A stretch of 64,000 nt of DNA. Source: Silicimonas sp. GTDB taxonomy: Bacteria; Pseudomonadota; Alphaproteobacteria; Rhodobacterales; Rhodobacteraceae. Location: assembly GCA_022824525.1 (NCBI GenBank), contig JAJDZT010000063.1, positions 1 to 64,000 on the forward strand, given 5' to 3'. The notes beneath the pieces are model-generated. The model was given only the letters and a program-made list of their open reading frames with translations, ran no database searches and was not told where the DNA came from. Positions 24,412-34,128 of the stretch are shown here, one piece after another (the stretch's first letter is position 1; the number at the start of each line of letters is the position of its first letter). Both the position numbers and the translations under genes were made by a program.

Positions 24412-26496
24412 ATGAGCAAATGGGACTATGACGGCCCGATCCTCGAAATCGATCAGCTCTCGATCAGCTTCTTCACCCGGCTGAGGGAAATCCCGGCGGT
24501 GATGGATTTCTCCTGCACCGTGCAACCTGGGGAAGCCATGGGCCTGGTCGGTGAATCCGGCTGCGGCAAGTCTACCGTGGCGCTCGGTGTCATGCAGGAC
24601 CTCGGCGTCAATGGGCGCATCGTGGGGGGCTCTATCAAGTTCAAAGGCCGTGATCTGAACGAGATGAGCCAGGAAGAATTGCGGGACATTCGCGGCTCTG
24701 AAATCGCGATGATCTATCAGGAGCCCATGGCGTCCCTGAATCCGGCGATGCGGATCGGCAAGCAGTTGATGGAAGTGCCGATGATCCACGAAGGTGTGGA
24801 CGAGAAGGAGGCCTACGCCCGCGCGCTGGAGGTGGTGACCGACGTGCGGCTGCCGGACCCGGAGCGCATGCTGAACTCCTTCCCGCACCAGCTCTCGGGC
24901 GGTCAGCAGCAGCGCATCGTGATCGCCATGGCGCTGATGTCGAAGCCATCGCTCCTCATCCTCGATGAACCGACCACCGCGCTCGACGTCACCGTCGAAG
25001 CCGCCGTCGTCGAACTGGTGAAGGACCTCGGCAAGAAATACGGCACGTCGATGCTGTTCATCAGCCACAATCTCGGGCTGGTGCTGGAAACCTGTGACCG
25101 GCTCTGCGTCATGTATTCGGGCGAAGCGGTGGAGACCGGTTCCATCGAGGACGTGTTCGACCACATGCAGCACCCCTATACGCAGGCGCTCTTCCGCTCG
25201 ATCCCGCTTCCCGGCGCCGATAAGAATGCACGGCCGCTTGTGGCGATCCCGGGTAATTTCCCGCTCCCGCATGAACGCCCGCCCGGCTGCAACTTCGGCC
25301 CGCGTTGCGACTATTTCGAGGCTGGGCGCTGTGATGCCAGCGACATCAAGATGGCCAAGGTGCCCGGCAATGACCGGCACACGACGCGATGCCTGAAATT
25401 CGAGGAGATCGACTGGAACGCCCCCATCGAGGTCGGCGACCAGACCGAGAAAACGGAACCCGGCGACGTTGTCCTCAAGATGGACAACCTCAAGAAATAC
25501 TACGAAGTGGCGGCCAGTGCGCTGTTTGGCGGTGCCAACAAGAAGGTGGTTAAGGCGAACGAAAGCCTCTCTTTTGAGGCCCGTGAATCCGAAACGCTCG
25601 CCATCGTCGGCGAATCCGGCTGCGGCAAATCCACCTTCGCCAAGGTCTTAATGGGGTTGGAGACGGCGACAGAAGGGCAGATCCTGCTCGACAACCAGTC
25701 GATTGAACAAGTGCCGATTGAAAGCCGCGACACCAAGACCGTCTCCAATGTCCAGATGGTCTTCCAGAACCCGTTCGACACGCTGAACCCGTCAATGACG
25801 GTCGGCCGTCAGATCATCCGCGCGCTGGAAATCTTCGGCATCGGTGACACGGAAGCTGAGCGCGAGCAGAAGATGCTCGAACTTCTGGACCTTGTGAAAC
25901 TGCCGCGCGAATTTGCCACCCGCATGCCGCGTCAGCTCTCCGGTGGTCAGAAACAACGCGTCGGCATCGCCCGCGCTTTTGCCGGTGGTGCGCGGATCGT
26001 GGTTGCCGACGAACCGGTCTCAGCGCTTGATGTGTCGGTGCAGGCCGCCGTCACCGATCTTCTGATGGAGATCCAGCGGAACGAGAAGACGACGCTTCTC
26101 TTTATCAGCCATGACCTCTCCATCGTGCGCTATCTTTCGGACCGCGTGATGGTCATGTACCTCGGACACGTGGTGGAAATCGGCGATACGGATCAGGTTT
26201 TCGCGCCGCCGTATCACCCCTACACTGAAGCGCTTCTATCTGCGGTGCCCATTGCCGACACCAAGATCGAAAAGCAGCACATCGTGCTCGAAGGCGACAT
26301 ACCGTCGGCGATGAACCCGCCGCCCGGCTGCCCGTTCCAGACGCGGTGTCGGTGGAAGGAAAAGGTCGCGGGCGGTCTTTGTGAGAAGGAAGTTCCGCCG
26401 ATGCGCACCATCGACGGCGGGCACCAGATCAAGTGTCACCTTTCCGAAGCCGACCTGAACGCGATGGAACCGGTGATCAAGATCGCCGCAGAATAG
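24412..26496 (+). CDS. Fused double ABC ATPase (DppD-DppF type)
   Basis: The protein has 694 residues with two complete ATPase halves. Half one: Walker A GESGCGKST near 48-56, signature LSGGQQQR near 162, Walker B LLILDEP near 180. Half two: Walker A GESGCGKST near 400, signature LSGGQKQR near 508, Walker B IVVADEP near 527. Each half ends with the oligopeptide C-terminal region whose cysteine cluster (e.g. PPGCNFGPRCDYFE, PPGCPFQTRC) may hold a metal centre. A single fused polypeptide replaces the usual DppD and DppF. It powers uptake of a peptide-like substrate. AGGAG precedes the ATG. Confidence 0.93.
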   Translation: MSKWDYDGPILEIDQLSISFFTRLREIPAVMDFSCTVQPGEAMGLVGESGCGKSTVALGVMQDLGVNGRIVGGSIKFKGRDLNEMSQEELRDIRGSEIAMIYQEPMASLNPAMRIGKQLMEVPMIHEGVDEKEAYARALEVVTDVRLPDPERMLNSFPHQLSGGQQQRIVIAMALMSKPSLLILDEPTTALDVTVEAAVVELVKDLGKKYGTSMLFISHNLGLVLETCDRLCVMYSGEAVETGSIEDVFDHMQHPYTQALFRSIPLPGADKNARPLVAIPGNFPLPHERPPGCNFGPRCDYFEAGRCDASDIKMAKVPGNDRHTTRCLKFEEIDWNAPIEVGDQTEKTEPGDVVLKMDNLKKYYEVAASALFGGANKKVVKANESLSFEARESETLAIVGESGCGKSTFAKVLMGLETATEGQILLDNQSIEQVPIESRDTKTVSNVQMVFQNPFDTLNPSMTVGRQIIRALEIFGIGDTEAEREQKMLELLDLVKLPREFATRMPRQLSGGQKQRVGIARAFAGGARIVVADEPVSALDVSVQAAVTDLLMEIQRNEKTTLLFISHDLSIVRYLSDRVMVMYLGHVVEIGDTDQVFAPPYHPYTEALLSAVPIADTKIEKQHIVLEGDIPSAMNPPPGCPFQTRCRWKEKVAGGLCEKEVPPMRTIDGGHQIKCHLSEADLNAMEPVIKIAAE

Positions 26497-26753
26497 CGCA
26501 CGCTCGGATCAGCATTTCGTAAGGCTTGAGCGGCAGAGTCTCTCGCGAACGTTCACCGGGCTTGCACTGCTCCCTGTCAGGGACAGACCAACCCAAACCG
26601 CGCATCCCGCCTCGTAAAGTAGGGGCGATCTGGTCTTCGGGGGCAACCCCGGGTGTACGCCATCGGCGGCGCCGCCATTCTCAAAACAGTCATCGATGTG
26701 GAAAAAACGAACGCCCCGCCCAACCGGCGGCAGGCGATGAACCCGCGTGGGTA
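26497..26753. other. Gap with no recognised gene
   Basis: This 257-bp stretch lies between the ATPase stop and the convergent DUF1674 gene. It contains a GGGG-CAA-CCCC hairpin near 26640-26650 and a perfect GGCGGCGCCGCC palindrome at 26665-26676, but no T-run. Short open frames exist on both strands with no plausible start site. A structured RNA cannot be excluded; I could not match it to 6S, 4.5S, tmRNA or RNase P cores. Confidence 0.4.
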
Positions 26754-26930
26754 TCAGAAATCCGTCGCGATGCCTTTCACTTCCCAATCGCCGTAACGAA
26801 TGGGTTCCGGTCCATCGCGCCCGCCAAGCTCGGTCGGAAGGTCCAACTCTTTCGCCTTCTTCTTGCGTGCCTCGGCTTCGGCCAAGGCGCGTTTTGCTTC
26901 CGGCGTGAGATCAGGTTTCTTGTCGCTCAT
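26754..26930 (-). CDS. DUF1674 / SDHAF4-like protein
   Basis: The protein has 58 residues starting MSDKKPDLTPEAKRALAEAE and ending GPEPIRYGDWEVKGIATDF. The C-terminal motif GxEP(I/V)RYGDWE(V/K)KG(I/R)xxDF is the hallmark of DUF1674, which includes the eukaryotic succinate dehydrogenase assembly factor 4. A role in flavinated SdhA assembly is therefore plausible but not shown in bacteria of this group. It is transcribed divergently from rsmB, with 45 bp between the starts. The much longer open frame that contains it runs through rsmB and is not a gene. Confidence 0.85.
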   Translation of the reverse strand: MSDKKPDLTPEAKRALAEAEARKKKAKELDLPTELGGRDGPEPIRYGDWEVKGIATDF

Positions 26931-26975
26931 GTCCCTTTGGTATAACGCTCGCCGAACCTCTTTCAAGGCAGGCAA

Positions 26976-28226
26976 ATGAGCGATCAGGGACGGGACACAA
27001 GGGCCGCAGCCGTACGTGCGATGACGGCGGTGACCGAGGGTGGGCAAACGCTGGGCGATGCGCTGCCCCGCGAAACCCGCGATTTGCCGCCCGCCGAAGC
27101 CGCGCGCGCCGGGCGTCTGGCGACCGAGGCACTCCGTTGGGCCAATCGGTCGGACCGGCTTTTGGGGCCACATCTCAGGTTGAAGCCGGAAGACCCGGTG
27201 ATGAATGCGCTCCGCCTCGCCCTCTATGAATTGTTTGAAGAGAAGGCCGCGCCGCATGGTGTCGTCGACAGCGCGGTTGCCATCGTCAAACGGTCCAAAT
27301 CCGGGCTGGTAAACGGCGTTTTGCGCAACGTTCTGCGCCGAGAGGTCGACTGGGCAGCTTTGCCGGTGCCGCAAATGTCGAAATGGCTCCGCAAGCGATT
27401 GGTCGCGGCATGGGGCAAGGCGGCAGTGGCGGCGATGGAAGAGGTTCATGCCCAACGGCCCCCCCTCGATATCACCTGCCGGGACCCGGGCCGTCTCGAC
27501 CATTGGGCCAAGGAGTTGAAGGCAGAGCGGGTGCCGGTCGGATCGCTCAGGCTTCCCGCAGGTGCGCAGGTCACCTCGCTGCCCGGATACGACGAAGGCG
27601 CTTGGTGGGTGCAGGACGCAGGGGCCACCGTCGCGGCCCGCGCGCTTGCAGGTGAACCCGGAGCGCGCGTTCTCGATCTCTGCGCCGCGCCGGGTGGCAA
27701 GACCATGCAACTTGCAGCGGCAGGCGCAAAGGTGACCGCGCTTGATGTGTCGGAGGCCCGGTTGGCGCGCGTGCAGGAAAATCTCGCACGCACTGGTCTG
27801 ACTGCGGAAATCATCGCCGCAGACGCGTTGGAGTGGACACCGGAAGACCCGTTTGACGCCGTCCTTCTCGACGCGCCGTGTTCCGCCACGGGCACGCTCC
27901 GCCGTCACCCTGATCTTGCCTTCGCCCGCGATGGCACGGGCATTGACGCGCTTGTCACGTTGCAGAAGCGCCTGCTCGACAAGGCCATCACGTTCCTCAA
28001 GCCGGGCGGCCGCCTGGTTTATTGCACTTGCTCGCTTCTGCCGGAGGAAGGGGAGGCACAGGTCGACGCCTTCCTCGAACGGCACAAGGAGTTTGCTGCA
28101 ATCGAGCTGCCGGCCGAGGACCCACAGTGGCAAGTGTCGCAGGGCCTCCGTATTCGACCTGATCACTGGGCGGAATTGGGAGGTATCGATGGGTTTTTTG
28201 TCGCCTGCCTCGAAAAACGCTCATGA
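26976..28226 (+). CDS. rsmB: RsmB-family rRNA (cytosine-5) methyltransferase
   Basis: The protein has 416 residues. The N-terminal NusB-like domain (1-130) is followed by the SAM-dependent methyltransferase core with LDLCAAPGGKTMQLAAAG (SAM binding, about residue 230), LLDAPCSATGTLRRHPD and VYCTCSLLPEEGE, the two motifs holding the paired catalytic cysteines. The enzyme methylates C967 of 16S rRNA in E. coli. It is the first gene of a block conserved in Rhodobacterales: rsmB, heparinase-like, purH, lspA, DUF3035, M16, M16. The start has AGGCAGG upstream. Confidence 0.9.
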   Translation: MSDQGRDTRAAAVRAMTAVTEGGQTLGDALPRETRDLPPAEAARAGRLATEALRWANRSDRLLGPHLRLKPEDPVMNALRLALYELFEEKAAPHGVVDSAVAIVKRSKSGLVNGVLRNVLRREVDWAALPVPQMSKWLRKRLVAAWGKAAVAAMEEVHAQRPPLDITCRDPGRLDHWAKELKAERVPVGSLRLPAGAQVTSLPGYDEGAWWVQDAGATVAARALAGEPGARVLDLCAAPGGKTMQLAAAGAKVTALDVSEARLARVQENLARTGLTAEIIAADALEWTPEDPFDAVLLDAPCSATGTLRRHPDLAFARDGTGIDALVTLQKRLLDKAITFLKPGGRLVYCTCSLLPEEGEAQVDAFLERHKEFAAIELPAEDPQWQVSQGLRIRPDHWAELGGIDGFFVACLEKRS

Positions 28227-28297
28227 CAGCGCAAACCGATCCCGGTAATCTGGCGCACAAGACCTGAAAACGGGCAAAAGCAGAGGCAAGGCAGCCG

Positions 28298-30055
28298 GTG
28301 GCGAAGGGCGAAAGCTGGTCCACAAGAAAAGAACGGTTTCTGAACCGCATGCATGCGCGTGCGGCAACGTTTTCGCGTGCGGCCACCGCCTTCACCTCGA
28401 CGCCCGAACCCAAGACCATTGGCAGCTTTGCGCGGGGTCGCCAGATCAACGGCGGCAATTTCCTGTTCGCCGGGTTCCTGGTGCAGGCACCGGGGACGTC
28501 CATCTGGGATCTGCCCATGCCGGACGAAGGGTTCGAGATGGAGCTGCACGGCTTCACCTGGCTCGATGATCTGGCCGCGGTGGGTGATCTTCATGCCAGT
28601 CACCGGGCCCGGAACTGGACACATGACTGGATCAAGCGGTTTTCGGGCGGGCAGGGGCCGGGGTGGACACCGGATTTGACAGGGCGCAGGCTGATCCGCT
28701 GGATCAACCACTCCATCATGCTTCTGAACAGTCAGGATGCCCCCGTCAGCAACGCCTATTTCAAGGCCCTTTCGCAGCAGACAGTTTTTCTTGCCCGGCG
28801 TTGGAAGGCCGCGTCTTCCGGCCTTCCCCGGTTCGAGGCGCTGACAGGCCTGATCTATGCGGGTCTTGCGCTTGAGGGGATGGATCGGCACGTGGCCGTC
28901 GCCACCCGCGCGCTTGCCAGGGAATGCGAGGCGGAGATCGACAGCGATGGCGGTCTTGTGACCCGCAATCCGGAAGAACTTCTCGAAGTGTTTACGCTTC
29001 TCAACTGGGCTTCGGACGCGCTTCATGAGGCAGGCCAGGTGCCTGCGGAACCGATCACGAATTCGATCAAGGCGATCGCCCCGGTTCTCAGGGCGCTCAG
29101 GCATTCTGACGGGGGGCTTGCCCGGTTTCACGGCGGCGGTCGTGGCCCGGATGGTCGGTTGGACCGCGCGCTGGCGACAGCGGGTGTGCGCGGTGCCACG
29201 ACCAACCAGCGCAGCATGGGGTACGCCCGGATCTCGCACGGAAGAACCAGCATTATCGTTGACGCCGCGGAACCGCCAAGGCGAGCCGCGTCGGCAAATG
29301 CCCATGCCTCGACATTGGCCTTTGAACTGACGTCGGGCAGACGCCCGTTGATCGTGAACTGCGGGTCGGGTGCGACGTTCGGGCGAAGCTGGCGGCGGGC
29401 CGGACGCGCCACCCCAAGCCATTCGACGCTTGGGATCGAAGGGTATTCGTCCTCACGTCTCGGCGACGCAGGCTCGCGCGCGGAGAGCGAGGCGGAGCTT
29501 CTTATTGATACCCCGAAAGAGGTGGGCTTCGAACGCGCCGAGGTCGAAGGCGGGACCCGATTGGTCGTCGGGCATGACGGCTACGTGCCAACGCACGGGC
29601 TGACGCATATTCGGACGTTTCACATTGGCTTCGACGGACGGGACTTGCGCGGCGAAGACGTGCTTCTCGCCCGATCCGAAGCCGACAAGAAGCGCTTTGA
29701 CCTGATGTTCGACAAGTCCCGGCTTCGGGGCATTCCCTTTTCGATCCGGTTTCATCTTCACCCGGAAGTGGATGCGACGCTCGACATGGGCGGGCAGGCG
29801 GTTTCGATGGTGCTCAAAAGCAGTGAAATATGGGTGTTCCGCTTTGAAGGGCCAGTCGAACTCGAGCTGGAATCAAGCGTCTATCTGGAAAAATCCCGCC
29901 TAAGCCCACGTGCGACCAAACAGGTGGTTCTATCCGGCAACGCAGTGGAGTATGCCACGCGCGTCAGCTGGTCCCTTGCCAAAACCAAGGACACGCCGAA
30001 TGCGGTCCGCGATTTCGAATTGGAAGGGACATCTGCGCTGACGAGTGTGACCTGA
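28298..30055 (+). CDS. Heparinase II/III family protein
   Basis: The protein has 585 residues from a GTG start. The central and C-terminal regions match the heparinase II/III-like family: [53 protein letters not shown] and [15 protein letters not shown]. Family members are polysaccharide lyases with an alpha/alpha toroid and beta-sandwich. No signal peptide is visible, which is usual for this Rhodobacterales group and leaves its substrate and site of action open. It lies 71 bp after rsmB and 14 bp before purH, so it is probably part of the same transcript. Confidence 0.85.
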   Translation: MAKGESWSTRKERFLNRMHARAATFSRAATAFTSTPEPKTIGSFARGRQINGGNFLFAGFLVQAPGTSIWDLPMPDEGFEMELHGFTWLDDLAAVGDLHASHRARNWTHDWIKRFSGGQGPGWTPDLTGRRLIRWINHSIMLLNSQDAPVSNAYFKALSQQTVFLARRWKAASSGLPRFEALTGLIYAGLALEGMDRHVAVATRALARECEAEIDSDGGLVTRNPEELLEVFTLLNWASDALHEAGQVPAEPITNSIKAIAPVLRALRHSDGGLARFHGGGRGPDGRLDRALATAGVRGATTNQRSMGYARISHGRTSIIVDAAEPPRRAASANAHASTLAFELTSGRRPLIVNCGSGATFGRSWRRAGRATPSHSTLGIEGYSSSRLGDAGSRAESEAELLIDTPKEVGFERAEVEGGTRLVVGHDGYVPTHGLTHIRTFHIGFDGRDLRGEDVLLARSEADKKRFDLMFDKSRLRGIPFSIRFHLHPEVDATLDMGGQAVSMVLKSSEIWVFRFEGPVELELESSVYLEKSRLSPRATKQVVLSGNAVEYATRVSWSLAKTKDTPNAVRDFELEGTSALTSVT

Positions 30056-30069
30056 AGGAACCCAGTTTT

Positions 30070-31659
30070 ATGACCGATCTGCAGCCGGTGCGCCGCGCGC
30101 TTCTTTCCGTTTCCGACAAAACCGGGCTGGTGGAGTTTGCCACTTCGCTCGCCGCACGTGGGATCGAACTCGTCTCCACCGGCGGCACCGCGAAAGCTCT
30201 GCGCGAGGCTGGCTTGAAGGTTGCGGATGTCGCCGATCTCACCGGATTTCCGGAGATGATGGACGGGCGCGTGAAGACGCTGCATCCGGTGGTTCACGGT
30301 GGTTTGCTGGCGCTGCGCGATGATGAGGCGCATGTTGCGTCGATGGAAGATCATGGGATCGGCCCGATCGATCTGCTTGTCGTCAACCTTTACCCGTTCG
30401 AAGCCACGGTTGCGGGCGGTGCGGATTACGACACGGCCATCGAGAACATCGATATCGGTGGCCCCGCGATGATCCGGGCTGCTGCAAAGAACCATAAATT
30501 CGTCAATGTGGTCGTCGACGTCGAAGACTATCGCGCCTTGCTTGGCGAATTGGATGCCAATGACGGCCAGACCACCTTCGCTTTCCGCCAGAAACTGGCG
30601 TTGACGGCCTATTCGCGGACGGGGGCCTATGATGCGGCGGTGTCGGCCTGGATGGCGAACGCGCTTGAGGAAGAGGCTCCTCGCCGCCGCGCATTTGCGG
30701 GCATGTTGGCACAGACCCTGCGCTATGGCGAAAACCCGCATCAGTCGGCAGCGTTCTATAAGGACGGCTCCGATGTGCCGGGCGTCGCAACGGCGACCCA
30801 GCATCAGGGCAAGGAGCTGTCCTATAACAACATCAACGACACGGATGCCGCCTTCCGGCTGGTGGCCGAGTTCGACCCGAAGGACGGCCCGGCGGTAGCG
30901 ATCATCAAGCATGCGAACCCATGCGGCGTTGCGCGCGGAGACAACTTCGCGGCAGCTTTCGGCAAGGCATTCGACTGCGACCGTACCAGCGCTTTTGGTG
31001 GCATCGTTGCGCTGAACGGCACACTTGACGGCGATACCGCGCGCGCCATCAGCGAGATCTTCACCGAGGTTGTGATCGCGCCCGACGCGACGGATGAGGC
31101 GAAGGAGGTCTTTTCCGCCAAGAAGAACCTGCGCCTTCTCACTACTGGCGGCCTGCCCGATCCCGCGACAGCGCGATTGGCCGTGCGGCAAGTGTCTGGC
31201 GGGTGGCTTGCGCAGGATGACGACATTGGCCGGATTGCAGCAAGCGATCTGAAGGTCGTGACCGAGAAAGCACCGAGCGATGAGCAGATCGCCGACATGC
31301 TCTTCGCCTGGAAAGTGGCCAAGCACGTCAAGTCGAACGCGATCATCTACGCCAAGGGCGGTGCGACCGTCGGCATCGGCGCAGGCCAGATGAGCCGGGT
31401 CGACAGTTCCACCATCGCAGCTCTCAAGGCCAAGCGCATGGCGGAGGAATGCGGTCTTCCGGAAACGCCGGCCATCGGTTCGGTGGTCGCTTCAGATGCG
31501 TTCTTCCCGTTTCCCGATGGCCTTCTTGCTGCAGCTGAAGCTGGTGCAACGGCGGTGATCCAGCCCGGCGGCTCCATGCGCGACGATCAGGTGATCGAAG
31601 CGGCCAATGAAGCAGGGCTTGCCATGGTGTTCACCGGCATGAGACATTTCCGGCACTGA
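30070..31659 (+). CDS. purH: Bifunctional AICAR formyltransferase/IMP cyclohydrolase
   Basis: The protein has 529 residues, the normal length. The N-terminal MGS-like IMP cyclohydrolase domain begins [17 protein letters not shown] and contains [14 protein letters not shown] and GRVKTLHP. The C-terminal formyltransferase domain (about 200-529) has [41 protein letters not shown] and [23 protein letters not shown]. It performs the last two steps of de novo IMP synthesis in the cytoplasm. The final A of its TGA stop is the first base of the lspA ATG (TGATG). Confidence 0.97.
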   Translation: MTDLQPVRRALLSVSDKTGLVEFATSLAARGIELVSTGGTAKALREAGLKVADVADLTGFPEMMDGRVKTLHPVVHGGLLALRDDEAHVASMEDHGIGPIDLLVVNLYPFEATVAGGADYDTAIENIDIGGPAMIRAAAKNHKFVNVVVDVEDYRALLGELDANDGQTTFAFRQKLALTAYSRTGAYDAAVSAWMANALEEEAPRRRAFAGMLAQTLRYGENPHQSAAFYKDGSDVPGVATATQHQGKELSYNNINDTDAAFRLVAEFDPKDGPAVAIIKHANPCGVARGDNFAAAFGKAFDCDRTSAFGGIVALNGTLDGDTARAISEIFTEVVIAPDATDEAKEVFSAKKNLRLLTTGGLPDPATARLAVRQVSGGWLAQDDDIGRIAASDLKVVTEKAPSDEQIADMLFAWKVAKHVKSNAIIYAKGGATVGIGAGQMSRVDSSTIAALKAKRMAEECGLPETPAIGSVVASDAFFPFPDGLLAAAEAGATAVIQPGGSMRDDQVIEAANEAGLAMVFTGMRHFRH

Positions 31660-32150
31660 TGCGCGCACTTCTTCCCCTCTGGGTCACCGCGGTGATCATT
31701 CTGGTGATCGACCAGATGACGAAACTCATCGTCGTCCATGCGCTCGACCTGAAAACACGGGGCGGAATGCTGATTTGGGACCCGTTCGTCAATTTCCGAA
31801 TGGCATGGAATACAGGTATCAACTTTGGCATCCAGCTTGGGGACCGGTGGATTCTCATTGCCCTTGCACTGGCCATCTGCGCCTGGGTGGTGAGGTGGAT
31901 GAACCGGGACCGGCCGCGAATGATCGTACAGGTTGCGGCGGGGCTCGTGATCGGCGGGGCGATTGGCAACGTCATCGATCGGATCATCTATGGTGCGGTT
32001 GCGGATTTTCTCAACATGTCGTGCTGCGGCTACGAGAATCCCTATTCCTTCAACGTGGCCGACATCTCGATCTTTATCGGAGCGATCGGGCTGATCCTTC
32101 TGACAAACGACGTACAGCCAACGGGCGACTCGCCAGAGCGTCCGGACTGA
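31659..32150 (+). CDS. lspA: Signal peptidase II (prolipoprotein)
   Basis: The protein has 163 residues with four membrane helices. The conserved AWNTGINFGI motif is near residue 49, and the catalytic aspartates fall in GNVIDRIIYGAVADFL near 107 and 116. It cleaves lipoprotein signal peptides at the lipobox Cys after lipid attachment. The next gene encodes just such a lipoprotein (DUF3035). Its start overlaps the purH stop by one base. Confidence 0.95.
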   Translation: MRALLPLWVTAVIILVIDQMTKLIVVHALDLKTRGGMLIWDPFVNFRMAWNTGINFGIQLGDRWILIALALAICAWVVRWMNRDRPRMIVQVAAGLVIGGAIGNVIDRIIYGAVADFLNMSCCGYENPYSFNVADISIFIGAIGLILLTNDVQPTGDSPERPD

Positions 32151-32177
32151 CGTAAAAGGATCGAAACGGGAGTGATC

Positions 32178-32702
32178 ATGCGACGTTCGGTAGTGGTTTT
32201 GGGATTGGTAACGACACTTGCTGCCTGTGGCGGCGGCAGCGAGGATCCGAATCTCCTGAACATCTCGCAGCCACGCGCGGAAGGCCCGGATGAATTCGCG
32301 GTGTTGCCTACCAAGCCATTGGAAATGCCCGAAGATGTGGCAGCGTTGCCCGAACCGACACCGGGTGGCACCAATCGCACGGATCCAACCCCTGAAGCCG
32401 ATGCAATTGCCGCGCTTGGTGGCAACGCGGCGGTTCTGAGCCGTGCTTCCGGGGATGGCGCGCTGGTGGCCTATGCCCGACGGTTCGGATCGGACCCGAA
32501 TATCCGACCACAGCTGGCAGCGGCTGACCTTGAATTCCGTCGCCGGAACGACGGCCGACTTCTGGAGCGTCTCTTCAACGTGAACGTCTATTTCCGTGCA
32601 TATGAAGAAATGTCGCTGGATCAGCACCGCGAACTCGCTCGTCTGCGACGCGCCGGGATACGGACGCCTGCCGTGCCGCCGGACCCGGCGGAGGATGAAT
32701 GA
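32178..32702 (+). CDS. DUF3035 lipoprotein
   Basis: The protein has 174 residues starting MRRSVVVLGLVTTLAACGGG, a clear lipoprotein signal with lipobox LAAC (Cys 17). DEFAVLPTKPLEMP is the hallmark of DUF3035, a family that includes BamF-type subunits of the outer-membrane assembly complex in alphaproteobacteria. The middle has an Ala/Gly-rich linker and the C-terminus a helical region (EEMSLDQHRELARLRRAGI). It lies 27 bp after lspA, which processes it. A GTG two codons upstream is an alternative start. Confidence 0.85.
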   Translation: MRRSVVVLGLVTTLAACGGGSEDPNLLNISQPRAEGPDEFAVLPTKPLEMPEDVAALPEPTPGGTNRTDPTPEADAIAALGGNAAVLSRASGDGALVAYARRFGSDPNIRPQLAAADLEFRRRNDGRLLERLFNVNVYFRAYEEMSLDQHRELARLRRAGIRTPAVPPDPAEDE

Positions 32703-32784
32703 GCGGTCACGACCGCGTTAGATGCATCTTGAAGCGCGCGCTCCGAGCGCCATTTGTTCCCAATCTGTTTTGAAAGGAACGTTT

Positions 32785-34128
32785 ATGCGTTTTGCAGCCG
32801 TTGCCCTTCTGGCATCTCTTGCCTTTGCGCCGCGCATTGCTGCCGCCGCCGAAGTGACGAGCTTTGAACTCGACAATGGAATGCAAGTGGTCGTCGTGGA
32901 GAACCGCCGCGCACCCGTCATCGTGCACATGGTTTGGTACAAGGTCGGAGCCGCCGATGAACCGCCCGGCAAGTCAGGCATAGCGCATTTCCTTGAGCAT
33001 CTGATGTTCAAGGCAACCGACGAACTGGAATCAGGTGAGCTTTCCGACACGGTGAACCGCAATGGCGGCAGCGACAACGCCTTCACCGCGCAGGATTACA
33101 CGGGGTACTTCCAGCGGATTGCCTCGGATCGGCTGGAACTTGTCATGTCGATGGAAGCAAGCCGCATGGATGGGCTGCGCCTTGTGCCGGAAGACATCGG
33201 CACGGAACGCGATGTCGTGATCGAAGAACGCAACCAGCGTGTCGAGAACGACCCGGGCGCTCTGTTCGGCGAGCAGATGCGGGCCGCGCAGTACCTGAAC
33301 CACCCGTATTCCATCCCGGTGATCGGTTGGAAGCACGAGGCGCACTCGCTCACCCTTGAAGATGCTCTTGCGTTTTACGAAGCGCATTACGGACCCAACA
33401 ACGCGGTTCTCGTGGTCGCCGGCGATGCCGACCCCGACGAAGTTCGCAGGCTGGCTGAAAAGTACTATGGCGTGATCCCTCCCAACCCAAATGTGGTCGA
33501 ACGTGAACGGGTGACCGAACCGCCACAACTGGCGGAACGTCGTCTGGAATATGCCGATCCGCGTATCGGAAACGACTATGTGATCCGCAGCTATCTTGCA
33601 CCGGAACGCGATCCGGGCGCGCAGGAAGAGGCCGCCGCACTCACGCTGCTGGCCGAAGTCCTTGGCGGCTCATCGACGACCTCGGTTCTGGCGCAGAAGC
33701 TTCAGTTCGAAAGCCAGCAATCGATCTATACGGCTGCGTGGTACTCCGGGCAGTCGCTGGATGACACGACGTTCGGCATCGCGAACGTGCCGGTTCCAGG
33801 CACGTCGCTCGAAGATGCGGAAGCCGCCCTCGACAACGCGATTGCGGAATTCATCGAAGAAGGAGTCGACCCGGAGAAACTGGAGCGCATAAAGACGCAA
33901 ATCCGGGCGTCCAGGATCTATGCCCTCGATAATCCGAGGGCGCTGGCCAATCGCTATGGCTCGGCTCTGACATCGGGGCTGACAATCGCCGATGTCGAGG
34001 CATGGCCGGATGTATTACAGGCCGTGACGGAGGACGACATCATCGCCGCCGCGAAAAAGGTGTTCGATCGTCGCAAGGCCGTCACCGGCCATATCCGAAA
34101 GTCCGCGACCGAAGAGGTGACGCAATGA
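32785..34128 (+). CDS. M16 zinc peptidase, catalytically competent subunit
   Basis: The protein has 447 residues from an ATG preceded by AAGGAAC. A signal peptide (MRFAAVALLASLAFAPRIAAAA) directs it to the periplasm. The inverted zinc motif HFLEH is intact (H68, E71, H72), and the distal Glu lies in VIEERNQRVEND. The two-domain M16 fold follows, with NAVLVVAGDADPDEV and the C-terminal half. It forms a pair with the next gene, overlapping by 4 bp, as in the pitrilysin-like heterodimers where one partner carries the metal. Likely a periplasmic peptide or signal-peptide degrading protease. Confidence 0.92.
   Translation: MRFAAVALLASLAFAPRIAAAAEVTSFELDNGMQVVVVENRRAPVIVHMVWYKVGAADEPPGKSGIAHFLEHLMFKATDELESGELSDTVNRNGGSDNAFTAQDYTGYFQRIASDRLELVMSMEASRMDGLRLVPEDIGTERDVVIEERNQRVENDPGALFGEQMRAAQYLNHPYSIPVIGWKHEAHSLTLEDALAFYEAHYGPNNAVLVVAGDADPDEVRRLAEKYYGVIPPNPNVVERERVTEPPQLAERRLEYADPRIGNDYVIRSYLAPERDPGAQEEAAALTLLAEVLGGSSTTSVLAQKLQFESQQSIYTAAWYSGQSLDDTTFGIANVPVPGTSLEDAEAALDNAIAEFIEEGVDPEKLERIKTQIRASRIYALDNPRALANRYGSALTSGLTIADVEAWPDVLQAVTEDDIIAAAKKVFDRRKAVTGHIRKSATEEVTQ

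Noticed and set aside
26497-26753. 6S RNA, 4.5S RNA or tmRNA in the gap after the ABC operon
   Set aside because: The conserved cores of these RNAs are not visible on either strand.
26754-28166. 470-codon minus-strand open frame through rsmB
   Set aside because: Only the final 58 codons match a real protein (DUF1674). The rest is antisense to rsmB.
29881-31326. 481-codon minus-strand open frame opposite purH
   Set aside because: It lies antisense to purH, which has intact motifs throughout, and its translation is Arg/His-rich without family features.
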